This document shows, in pieces, positions 23,561 through 32,548 of a stretch of 64,000 bases of DNA. Each line of letters begins with the position of its first letter. Position 1 is the stretch's first letter. The stretch lies in assembly GCA_905234735.1 (NCBI GenBank), contig CAJOJA010000008.1, positions 62,001 through 126,000 of the forward strand, in the 5' to 3' direction. Source of the DNA: an uncultured Bacteroidaceae bacterium (GTDB lineage Bacteria; Bacteroidota; Bacteroidia; Bacteroidales; Bacteroidaceae). The position numbers were made by a program, and so were the translations under genes. The notes under the pieces were generated by a model. It did no database searches. It was not told the DNA's origin and saw only the letters and a list, made by a program, of their open reading frames with translations.

Positions 23561-26500
23561 TTATCTGGTCAACGATATTTTCATGCTGAGGCCGAAGTCC
23601 TGCGTGATGGTGGGGTAGGCCGACGATGAGAGCAGGGGAGCGTTGCGCTGCCGGTCGTAGTATAGACTGAGTGACACCATGCGACTAATTGCATACGATG
23701 CCTGGAACGAGGCCTTGATGGCCATGTTGCCCGATGTGGCCTCGGTCAGCCCTGTTTGTATGTCGCGTCGCAGTGCATCCTGATTGCGCAGCGAGAAGTC
23801 AAACGATAGGTTCAGCGCGTGGGCGAAGGCGTTGCGCGATGTGCGGGAGTTGTTGGACGAGTCCTTCTGTTTCTTGTCTTCTTCGTCCGTTTTTCCTCTT
23901 GATTTCTGTCCATTCTTATTTTCCTTTTGCCCCTTATTCTTAAAGGACTTGAGTAGAGAACTCAGTTTGAAGTCGTCTATCTTATAGCCCCAACCGAAGA
24001 CAATGTCGCGACTGGAGGTTTCGTTTATCTGAGCCGATGTCATGGAGAGTGCAAGCACGCGCGTGGTACGATACTCAAGTTTCAGGGTCATGTTGTTGTT
24101 CAGGGTGGCATTCAGCCCAATCAGCGGAGCAAACGATTCATTGATGCTGACGGTGGAGATGTCGTACATCGATGAGGGTACGAAGGTTTCTGTGGTGGTA
24201 TTCTCCACGAATCCGAGGTCGCTACCCGTCATAGCGGAAAGCCATGAGGAGTAGGTATTATAGGAACCGATGGAGTACACAGACTTGTATCCGTGGGTGA
24301 TATTGACAGACTTGAAGTGGTCGCGGAAGAAGGGTAGTGTACTGAGTCCACGATAGGTGAGATTCCAGTTCGGTAGCATCCTCAGCAGAGATGGGAAGAG
24401 GTTGAGGCTGGTTTTTTCAGCATTTCCGCCTGTGTATGCAGCCAGGAAGGCAGGTATCATTACATCGGCAGAGTAGAGTCCAACAGTTCCGTTCTCAGGG
24501 TTGAAGGTTCCCGTCTGGCCGCTTCCTTGGGGATATTGTACGCCCTGGTAGCGCTGTTCGACACGCTGCTGGATGGTATGCAGGTTCTGGCGGAAGCGTT
24601 CAAAGGTCGATGAGCGGTACCCGTTGCGTGCATTGCCTCGTCCGCCAAAGGCAGAGAGTAGGGAGATGGTGGTCATAGTGAACGATCCTGTCTCGGTGGT
24701 AGGATTGCCTTGGTACATATATTGTACGGACTGGCTTCGGTTGCGCGTGTGGGACATGGAGAGGTCAATCTTCAGGTCGGTGAAGGGCTCTATGGAGGCT
24801 TTCAACTGGAAGTCCTGGGTGGTGTTAGAGGTAGCGGGTGTGGCCACGCTGTCGGCACATAGCAACCATCCGCGTTCCTTCGCTTCCTCAATATAGGAAT
24901 CACCGACCAGTCCGAAGGCAAACTTCAATCCGGGTTGGAAGGCGCCACGTTCGCGACTCTGTCCCAGCATATCGCCCACGTTGGGAAGGAATCCGGGCAG
25001 GGTGAGGTTGTACGTGTTGCGGTACGAGAAGCTGACGTTGCGTAGCATCATGGCGAAGCGTGCTACAGCCTGGGCTGCGGTGTACCACTTCTCGTCCTCC
25101 AGGTTGGGTTTGGCTAAGACATTGATGCGCACTTTCATGGAGTCCAGGTTCTTGATCAGTATCTTATTGTCGTCCAGAGCCTTGTATTTGAGCTTGTACT
25201 CGTGCCCGGCAGAGTCGCGAGCCGTCACCACGATGCGTTTCGACTTCTGGTTATGGGTTACGGTCGTAGTGGTGTCGGTTTGCAGTTGAACCTCCTGCGC
25301 GAAGCCTTTCAGCTGTTTGCTCTTTTGTTGGCTCACTCCCTTCGCATTCGTCTGCTTGACGGGTTTCTGCTTGGCCAGTATGCTGTCCACAGGCACGCCT
25401 TTTTCCTTGGCTTCCTGCTCGGCTTTCAGTCGGGCCTGTTTCTTCTCCTCTTCTTCCTTTTTCTTCTTTTCCTGTTCTTTCTTCTTCTCGTCGGCTTTCT
25501 TTTTTGATGCACTCTTGGCCTTCGATGCGGTGAAGCGTTTGTTGGCTTCCTTCAGGAAGTTCGAGTGGTTGTACAATGTCTCCATGGCCAGTTTTCCGTT
25601 CATGTTCACGGTACGCTGGGTGTTTATGGTGTTGCCCAGGGTACTGCCGTCCTCCTGCTCCGTTCCGCGGCGCCACGAGTAGTTGCTATTGTACGATGCA
25701 TCTGCTGTAATCCAGTCGAAGATAGGCAGTTTGTTGATGGGCAGTTTGTAGGACAGCTGCACCGTCTGACTATAGTCGAGTGGGCGACCGAAGTGGAGCA
25801 AGCTGTAGCGTACGGAGTCCTTCCATGCCGAGTATTGGTCGGGGTAGAGGTCTTTGTTCACAGGGGCGTAAGGTTCTTCGACCTCGGCGTGTGTACCGCT
25901 CTGGAACGAAAAGTGCAGTGCCTTGAAGAGGTCCCACTTGAGCGAGAACTCGCGGTTCCAAAGGTAACTTTGAGAGAAGTTAACGGGTATGGACTGTTTG
26001 TCCTCCAGATTGTCCACGTCGCGTTCCTGCAGTTCATAGTACGTGCGGTTGAGTTCTGTCGAGAAGGTGAGGCTCTGCGGGGCAAATGCCAGATTTTGTT
26101 CCTTCAAGAGTGTTAGCCATTTCGACTTCGACTTGACGACGTTCTTCATCGGTTCCCATGCTTTCCAGTTGGGAGACCAGGAGTAGTTCATGCCTGCTCT
26201 CCACTGGCGATCGTGTTCGTAGACGGTGGTCACGCCTTCGCGCGAACTGCTGCGTCGCGAGTAGTTGAAGGTGAAGTTTGCGGGATCGTATGGCATGGGG
26301 TGCTTGCGACTGGCGATGTTCACTTTCACGCCTGAGAATGATAGGTTGCGCTGCGTCTCGTTCAGTGTGGTCAATGATTTCAGCGAGTCCTTCTCCTCCT
26401 TCGTCTGCAGGGCATCCAATGCATCCTTGAGTTTCATGTCGGTGTCCAGCGGATTGTATTTGGGTTTCACAATCTCACGATTGAAGGAGTAGTAGACAGG

Positions 26501-29500
26501 AATGTTCACCTTGGCCTTTTCGGGGAATAGTTTACCCAGTTCGAACTGTGTAGTTACGGTGTAGTTATAGTTGTCCTCGTCTTTGCGCTCTGCCACACTC
26601 TGTTCGATGCCGCCAAAGCCCGCTGTTTCCACGTGGCCGCTGGCGTTCACGCTTCCCAGGTCGGAGAGCTGTATGTTCAGTGTGCCCTGTGCAGCCCATC
26701 CGCCGTCGTTCGTGAACTCTTGCAGGCGCAGTTCGTTGGCCCATACCTCCACGCTCTTCACTGTTCGTCCGTTGTTTCTGACGCCTATCATGATGGTCTT
26801 CACCTCGCCCAGTGTGGGGTTACCCATGATGGCGACGCGGTTGCTGGGGTGTTGCGAATCGTAGTCATGGAAGAGTTGATTGAAGCTAGTCATTCCCAGG
26901 CTCTTCTGCTTATTGCGCTCCTTCTTCAGGTTGGTCAGCACCTCCAAATCGATGTCAAGCATATTCTCTTCCGGCCAAACGGTGCGACAGTCCTGAGCCG
27001 ACATGCGGTTGTAGTTTCCTTCCGGTGTGATGACCAGCGGAACCTCGTATTCGTAGAAGTTGCTCTTGTAGTCGCTACCGAGGCGCAGAAAGACACTCGT
27101 CTCTCCGTCCTGCAGGTTGGTGACGTCATTCATCAGTGCATTGGCGTGGACGAAAAGCTGCAGGTGCTTGTACTGGCGCATGTCGTAGTTGCAATTTTTG
27201 TAGACCGCTTTTGCATCGCCTGGTGACAGGTTCTCAACCACCATGCTCAGTGCCTGTTCGTTCTCTTCCACCAGTTGGCTCTGTCCGGGGTCGGTGTTGC
27301 GCTTGATGCCTGGGGGCAGTACGTAGTTGACGGGTTGTTTGCTGCCGTTCTCCTCAATGCTCACGGTGCTCACAGTCATTGTGGCACTGGTGGCTGGGGC
27401 TTCGCCAGTGTAGAGCGCCTGTTCATAGTTGCGCCAGTCGCCGTGGACGAGGTCCAGTGTGGCCAGTCGTATGACGATGGGTTCGCTGAAGCCCGTCAGA
27501 AACATACGCATGAAGCGGATGCTGGTAAAGTCAGAGATGTTTCCCACCTTCGAATCAAAGCTCTTCAGGGGTACGCGGAAGAGGTACCAGTTCACCTCTT
27601 CCTTGTTCCCGTTGCGCAGCGAGGCCGTATAGACGCGTTTGTCCACGACGTGGTTGCGCCCAACGACGAGGTCTTCGGGGCGTACGGAGATGTGGTACTG
27701 GAAGTATTTTTCGTACTCGTTCAGTGTGTAGTCCTGATTCAGGTCTTCTACGTCGGGAGTGGTCTTATAGGCCGTTTCGTAACTCTCGGGCGAGTTTTGC
27801 GAGTCGGGCGAGTTGCCCTCGGGCATATTAATGCGTTTGTAGCGCTCCAGGATGCTCTTCTGCACCTGGTCGTAGTCCGTTCCACGATAGTAGTGGTAGT
27901 CGTCGCCTGCAGGGTCATTGTAAATGGAGTCGTAGACCTGTGCGTTCACCTTGGACTGCATCTGTTGCAGGTAATCGGCATAGACTCCGAACTCGCGCTC
28001 TTGCTCCGAGTTCAGACCATTCAGGCCGATGTCCTGTGCCGTTCGTGCTCCGCCGTCGTTGTTAAAGGCGTAGGTCACGCTCGTTGTTGTGGGTATGCGG
28101 CCCCAGGTGGTTTCGGTGAAATACGACTGGTCCCCGTCGATGGGCATACCGCTCTCGAAGTATTTCTTGCCGTCCCTCAGAATATCCTCCGAAACCTCAC
28201 CCAGATTGATGTAGAAGTCGCCTCCGTGCTGCCCGGGTATATCGCGGTTATAGATGAAGGGGTCCAGCATCCAGAACTCAATGTACTCCACGTTCATGGT
28301 TTCGAAGTCGGTGTTGTCCATCTTGCGCATCATGCCGCCCCATTTCTCCGTCGGATTCAGCAGGTGGCCGTTCGGGTCGACGTCTGTCGAGAGGTTGTAG
28401 GCACCACGTTCCTGGGGGTAGTAGGCCATATTAAGCACGGTGAGCGGTGTGGCCGAGTTGTAACTGTTCTGGGCTTTCTGGGGGTATAGCTCACGTTCAT
28501 AGACCTCGCGGACGTAGTGGTTCGAGAGCTGATCCAGGTCGCTCTTGATGTGGCTGGGTGTGAGGGTGCTGCTGCGGCGTGTGAAGAGCGGGTCGACGTA
28601 GTACCAGGCCAGCAGGGCGCGGTTCATGCCGTAGCGAATGTCGTTGGTGAGTTTGCTCTCGGGAAACATCGACGGGGTGCTGGCTTGCGTCCAGTACTGC
28701 GGGGTGCTGAGCGACTCCTTGAACGACGAGTTCTCGAAGTCGTCGAGGTACGAGGCGCTGCCCTGTATGCGTTTGTTCTGTCCTGCCACCAGTTGGGCAA
28801 ACTCGGCATTAAAGCTTATCTGGCTGGGTTGTGTGGCGCGGATGAGTGGCAGTTTGTCCAGCATATTGGTCAGCCACTGGCTTTCGCGCTTCCACGAGAC
28901 ATGTGCCCCCCAGAGTGTGTTCTTCAGAGGTTCGTTGCCCATGCTGACCTTCGTGGTCAGGGGCTGTTCGTTGAGGAACATGACCGAGCCGCCGATGCTG
29001 AAGTTCTTCGACAGTTCGTAGTCCAGGTTCACGCCCAACATGGTCTTTCGCTGCATGCCGTAGGTCTCGTTCGACTCCACGGAGGCATTGACGGTCGTAC
29101 CGGCATCGATGATGCTCTGGTTGATGATGGTGACGGTGCCCATGTTGTAGTCCACCGTGTAGTCTGAGTTCTCGGTCAGGGTGACACCGCCTGCAGTCAC
29201 TACCACTGACCCCTGTGCGATGTTCGTCGCCCCCAGGTCAATCTGGCTGCCGTTGGTACCTTTGTATTGACCCGTCAACAGGAATTTGTCGTGCTCGGCA
29301 ATCTGTTTGGCTACGGTCTTGGTACTGTCGTAGAGTTCGGGGAAGCAGTAGCGGTCGGCTGTCGCATCGTCGCCAATCCACTGACGCAAGTGTTCTCCGA
29401 AGGGTTCTGCCACAGGGAAGTAGATGCGCCCCTTGTGTATGGTGTAACCCTCCACGAAGTCGAATTGGCCGTTGGAGTTCGTCTTGTTATTACTGTCCAG

Positions 29501-31396
29501 CCGGTCCAGGTTCATGGCTTTCAGCAGGGTAGTGCCCTTCAGCCGGGGTTCGGGCAAATAGGTGATGTATACGCCGCTGGAGTCGCTCTGGTACTTGATG
29601 TCGAGGCGAAACTTTTCCTTCGATACGCTGGTAGCTCCCAGGCTGTAGACGTTCTTCATCATCAGTCGCCATGTGGGTAGTTTCGGGCTGCCGCTTGAGG
29701 GCTTCAGCATCTTCACGTACAACGCCTTCGAGTTGTCGTTGACATCGTTGCTGAACTCGCCCACCTGATAGGTCTGACCTCCGTATTTGTATTCGAAGGC
29801 GATTCCCAGCACGTCATCGGTCTGCAGGGTGCTGTTCAGCGAGATGTAGCCCAGCGACGTATTCAGGTAGTACTCCGACGAACTGAGCAGTCGGGCGCTT
29901 TGTAGTTTCTCGTAGTCCTCTCCGCCAACCAGTCCGTAGTTGTCCAGTAGCTTGGTGGCCTGGCTGATGTCGCGTGCCTCGCCCAGCGGCCCCACCATTG
30001 TCTGGTATTCGGAGTTCGCCTTGTTCGAAGGCATGGTAATGGCCGTACTTGCCCAGAGTGGTTTGTTGCCGATGACTTCGTTTTCGCCAAGGTCGGCCAG
30101 CGCAATGATGTTGCGGTTGTTGGCCGTGTTGGAGGTTTTGTTGGTCACCCACACTTCCACTCGAGTGATGGTCATGCCACTGGCTATGGTGGGCAGGGTC
30201 TTCATGTTGTGGTCGTACTGCTGACGGAAGTAGTGCGAGAGGTAGAAGTGGCGGTTCTCCTCATAGTTTGTGGCAGAAAACTCAAAGGGGTTGGTCGATG
30301 TCCCCCCCTTCGACGAGACACTCTTCGACGAACTCTTCTTCTGGCTGACCACGGTCTGCATCTTCAGTCGGCCGAACTGAACGTCAGTGCGCAGACCGAA
30401 CAGGCTGCTAACGCCTGGTATGAGGCTGTTGTTCGAAGGCATAGATACGTGGCCAGCCTCCACCAACTTGATGATTTCGTCCTCCTTGCCGTCGTACTTC
30501 AACTTCAGGCTCTGCGAGTCGAAGTCAAACGAGGCGTCGGTGTTGTAGTCCAGCTTCAGCTTTATCTTGTCGCCGACGCTACCGGTCAGGCTCAGGTTGA
30601 TTTTCTCGTCGAAGTCGAAGCCCGTGGTCTTCCTTCGGTTGGCGGCCAGCGAAGGGTTGTTCACCTTCTTGGAGTTGACTCCTAGCTTCAGTTCCACCGA
30701 ACCCTGCGTCTTAATCTGCACGCCGCCCGGACCGAAGATTTTCTCAGCAGGGCCCAGGTCGAAGTGCATGTCGGTGAAGTCGAACTTCGACTTACCCTTC
30801 GATTCAAACAATTCAGCATTTCTGTCGCGGAAGTATCGCTGCATACTCTGCTTCAGCGTCCAATCCTTGTACTCCTCCGCCGTCATCAGCAGCGGGGCGC
30901 TGAGGTACGTGCTCGAGAGCCCCAAGAGACTTTGTTGACTGGTGGTGTAGCCCAGTCCCGTGGCTGTACCAGTGCTGGTGACGCTGGTGGCGTTACGACT
31001 CTGGTTGGTGCCCGACTTCGACGTCGACTTGCTGCTGCCCATGGCCGTCGTCTTGCTTGTTTTGGTCTGGGTGCCCGTGGTACCCTTCTTGGTTGAACTA
31101 CTGGTCAGCGTAGTTCCCACCTGGTAGGTGTTCGTCTTTTCGTCGTACGTGACCTCGGTCTGCAGGTTGTCGGGGTTGCGCAGGTCTGCCGACTTCGTCT
31201 TCGTGTCCCTCTCCTCCTCCACAGTGGTCCGCCTGACCGTGTAGCGCGGCTTCTTGCGTTCCGTGGTGTCCTTGGGGGCCTCGGAAATTGAGTAATTAAG
31301 AATTTGAGACAATGAGGTAGCAGGAGAATGAGAAAATGAGGATTGACCCACTGCAAGCAGTAGACACAGGATCCATATATTTCGAAGCTTTCTCAT
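23561..31396 (-). CDS. sprA: Type IX secretion outer-membrane translocon SprA (Sov)
   Basis: 2611 residues from the ATG at 31396 (RKLRNIWILCLLLAVGQSSF signal). SprA forms the giant beta-barrel through which type IX substrates cross the outer membrane; homologues are about 2400-2500 residues. Recognisable stretches include FDFDEKINLSLTGSVGDKIK near residue 240 and a long barrel ending in AYPTITQDFGLSMKISL. Two low-complexity inserts stand out: Ser/Thr/Lys-rich at about residues 85-150, and a Lys/Glu helix (KKKADEKKKEQEKKKKEEEE) near 1960-2000. It follows ruvA by 36 bp, probably as one transcript. Confidence 0.96.
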   Translation of the reverse strand: MRKLRNIWILCLLLAVGQSSFSHSPATSLSQILNYSISEAPKDTTERKKPRYTVRRTTVEEERDTKTKSADLRNPDNLQTEVTYDEKTNTYQVGTTLTSSSTKKGTTGTQTKTSKTTAMGSSKSTSKSGTNQSRNATSVTSTGTATGLGYTTSQQSLLGLSSTYLSAPLLMTAEEYKDWTLKQSMQRYFRDRNAELFESKGKSKFDFTDMHFDLGPAEKIFGPGGVQIKTQGSVELKLGVNSKKVNNPSLAANRRKTTGFDFDEKINLSLTGSVGDKIKLKLDYNTDASFDFDSQSLKLKYDGKEDEIIKLVEAGHVSMPSNNSLIPGVSSLFGLRTDVQFGRLKMQTVVSQKKSSSKSVSSKGGTSTNPFEFSATNYEENRHFYLSHYFRQQYDHNMKTLPTIASGMTITRVEVWVTNKTSNTANNRNIIALADLGENEVIGNKPLWASTAITMPSNKANSEYQTMVGPLGEARDISQATKLLDNYGLVGGEDYEKLQSARLLSSSEYYLNTSLGYISLNSTLQTDDVLGIAFEYKYGGQTYQVGEFSNDVNDNSKALYVKMLKPSSGSPKLPTWRLMMKNVYSLGATSVSKEKFRLDIKYQSDSSGVYITYLPEPRLKGTTLLKAMNLDRLDSNNKTNSNGQFDFVEGYTIHKGRIYFPVAEPFGEHLRQWIGDDATADRYCFPELYDSTKTVAKQIAEHDKFLLTGQYKGTNGSQIDLGATNIAQGSVVVTAGGVTLTENSDYTVDYNMGTVTIINQSIIDAGTTVNASVESNETYGMQRKTMLGVNLDYELSKNFSIGGSVMFLNEQPLTTKVSMGNEPLKNTLWGAHVSWKRESQWLTNMLDKLPLIRATQPSQISFNAEFAQLVAGQNKRIQGSASYLDDFENSSFKESLSTPQYWTQASTPSMFPESKLTNDIRYGMNRALLAWYYVDPLFTRRSSTLTPSHIKSDLDQLSNHYVREVYERELYPQKAQNSYNSATPLTVLNMAYYPQERGAYNLSTDVDPNGHLLNPTEKWGGMMRKMDNTDFETMNVEYIEFWMLDPFIYNRDIPGQHGGDFYINLGEVSEDILRDGKKYFESGMPIDGDQSYFTETTWGRIPTTTSVTYAFNNDGGARTAQDIGLNGLNSEQEREFGVYADYLQQMQSKVNAQVYDSIYNDPAGDDYHYYRGTDYDQVQKSILERYKRINMPEGNSPDSQNSPESYETAYKTTPDVEDLNQDYTLNEYEKYFQYHISVRPEDLVVGRNHVVDKRVYTASLRNGNKEEVNWYLFRVPLKSFDSKVGNISDFTSIRFMRMFLTGFSEPIVIRLATLDLVHGDWRNYEQALYTGEAPATSATMTVSTVSIEENGSKQPVNYVLPPGIKRNTDPGQSQLVEENEQALSMVVENLSPGDAKAVYKNCNYDMRQYKHLQLFVHANALMNDVTNLQDGETSVFLRLGSDYKSNFYEYEVPLVITPEGNYNRMSAQDCRTVWPEENMLDIDLEVLTNLKKERNKQKSLGMTSFNQLFHDYDSQHPSNRVAIMGNPTLGEVKTIMIGVRNNGRTVKSVEVWANELRLQEFTNDGGWAAQGTLNIQLSDLGSVNASGHVETAGFGGIEQSVAERKDEDNYNYTVTTQFELGKLFPEKAKVNIPVYYSFNREIVKPKYNPLDTDMKLKDALDALQTKEEKDSLKSLTTLNETQRNLSFSGVKVNIASRKHPMPYDPANFTFNYSRRSSSREGVTTVYEHDRQWRAGMNYSWSPNWKAWEPMKNVVKSKSKWLTLLKEQNLAFAPQSLTFSTELNRTYYELQERDVDNLEDKQSIPVNFSQSYLWNREFSLKWDLFKALHFSFQSGTHAEVEEPYAPVNKDLYPDQYSAWKDSVRYSLLHFGRPLDYSQTVQLSYKLPINKLPIFDWITADASYNSNYSWRRGTEQEDGSTLGNTINTQRTVNMNGKLAMETLYNHSNFLKEANKRFTASKAKSASKKKADEKKKEQEKKKKEEEEKKQARLKAEQEAKEKGVPVDSILAKQKPVKQTNAKGVSQQKSKQLKGFAQEVQLQTDTTTTVTHNQKSKRIVVTARDSAGHEYKLKYKALDDNKILIKNLDSMKVRINVLAKPNLEDEKWYTAAQAVARFAMMLRNVSFSYRNTYNLTLPGFLPNVGDMLGQSRERGAFQPGLKFAFGLVGDSYIEEAKERGWLLCADSVATPATSNTTQDFQLKASIEPFTDLKIDLSMSHTRNRSQSVQYMYQGNPTTETGSFTMTTISLLSAFGGRGNARNGYRSSTFERFRQNLHTIQQRVEQRYQGVQYPQGSGQTGTFNPENGTVGLYSADVMIPAFLAAYTGGNAEKTSLNLFPSLLRMLPNWNLTYRGLSTLPFFRDHFKSVNITHGYKSVYSIGSYNTYSSWLSAMTGSDLGFVENTTTETFVPSSMYDISTVSINESFAPLIGLNATLNNNMTLKLEYRTTRVLALSMTSAQINETSSRDIVFGWGYKIDDFKLSSLLKSFKNKGQKENKNGQKSRGKTDEEDKKQKDSSNNSRTSRNAFAHALNLSFDFSLRNQDALRRDIQTGLTEATSGNMAIKASFQASYAISRMVSLSLYYDRQRNAPLLSSSAYPTITQDFGLSMKISLTR

Positions 31397-31432
31397 TTTC
31401 TCAATTATCATTCTTCACTCTTGCCCCCTCAC

Positions 31433-32026
31433 TTACAAGAGCTTCAGTGCCTTTTTGATGATTTGCTCTACGGGGATGCCGGGGTCTTCCGTCATCAGTT
31501 TCGTCACCACCTTAGACGATGGGGCGGGGTTGAAGCCCAGCATCGTCAGAGCCGCTACGGCCTCCTGCTGCACCTCTTTGTTCACGGTCGTCGATGTGGT
31601 CGTAGTGTGGGTCGGACTAATATCCAGTCCCATGATTTTATCCTTCAGGTCCACGATAACGCGCTGTGCCGCTTTCGGTCCGATGCCTTTCACCGATTTC
31701 AAGGCGCAGTCGTTGCCATTGGCGATGACCTCCACCAGTTCGCTCGGAGTGAAGGCCGAGAGTATCATCCTGGCCATAGCCGCACCGATGCCGCTGACGC
31801 TGGTCAGTTGCAGGAATAGTTCACGCTCGCTCTTCGTGGCAAAGCCCCAGAGCGTGAAGGCGTCCTCGCGAATCACCTCATACACATACAACTTCACATC
31901 CCTCTTTCCCTGTATCGCCGAGAAAGTCCCTAGACTGATGTTCAGACCATAACCCACGCCACCGCAGTCCACTACGGCCATCGTCGGTGTCAGTTCCTCC
32001 AGTGTCCCCTTTACGTATTCTATCAT
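31433..32026 (-). CDS. ruvA: Holliday junction branch migration protein RuvA
   Basis: 197 residues, the standard length. The N-terminal OB domain (MIEYVKGTLEELTPTMAVVD) is followed by helix-hairpin-helix motifs (LTSVSGIGAAMARMIL and VKGIGPKAAQRVIVDLK) and a C-terminal RuvB-binding domain. It tetramerises on four-way junctions and recruits RuvB. It is upstream of sprA on the same strand, a common arrangement in Bacteroidetes. Confidence 0.97.
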   Translation of the reverse strand: MIEYVKGTLEELTPTMAVVDCGGVGYGLNISLGTFSAIQGKRDVKLYVYEVIREDAFTLWGFATKSERELFLQLTSVSGIGAAMARMILSAFTPSELVEVIANGNDCALKSVKGIGPKAAQRVIVDLKDKIMGLDISPTHTTTTSTTVNKEVQQEAVAALTMLGFNPAPSSKVVTKLMTEDPGIPVEQIIKKALKLL

Positions 32027-32380
32027 CTTTCGTTCGATTTTAACCTTTAGCCATTAGCCGTTACTTATATTCCTTATTAATAACGCGCGCGAACGGGAAA
32101 TATTGTAAACGCAGGCGCAACATTTTCTTTTCTTACCCAATTATAGTTGAAAAACATTACTATTGCATGGGCCTGTCTCACGCGTGTCACAAGGGCATTC
32201 AATATATAGTTAGATGACAACACGTCACGGACACCTACTCATCCTCTGTGCATTATGTAATACTGCGGACTACGGTCTGGTGGTAGGAAAAGCGGCAGAA
32301 GAAGCAGTCCCTGCCATGTCGGTTGATGACACGACTGTGTATCTCTTTGATAAATCTTCTGGGGCAGTGACCCAATCGAA

Positions 32381-32513
32381 CAAATAATTGTGACTTAGGG
32401 GTAGGACAAGAGCGTATGTCGGCCTTGATTCCTGACTTTTCGAGGCAATTTGTTCCAGTTTTTATCTCAACAGGCATATAATCTCAGAAATTTTATATAA
32501 ATTTGCACGCGAA
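32381..32513. repeat. Duplicated upstream region, glnN copy
   Basis: CAAATAATTGTGACTTAG, CCTTGATTCCTGACTTTTCG, CCAGTTTTTATCTC and AAATTTTATATAAATTTG occur here and in the same order at 35147-35290 before the cysQ-like gene. The unique sequence 32040-32380 holds no gene I can support. Confidence 0.85.
32498..32505 (+). promoter_or_regulatory. -7 box of glnN
   Basis: TAAATTTG, 43 bp before the ATG at 32549, in the duplicated block. The -33 box is weak, which may mean an activator is needed. Confidence 0.6.
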
Positions 32514-32548
32514 AAGAAAAAGGTACGGGTAAAGGTAGTAAAGATTAC

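Noticed and set aside
27275..28489. A 404-codon open frame on the plus strand inside sprA
   Set aside because: Antisense to a clear SprA coding region, Val/Leu-rich shadow composition, no signal, domain or ribosome site.
32253..32477. A 74-codon minus-strand frame with CFFC
   Set aside because: It overlaps the duplicated upstream block, and the same frame has a stop in the second copy, so selection acts on something other than this frame.
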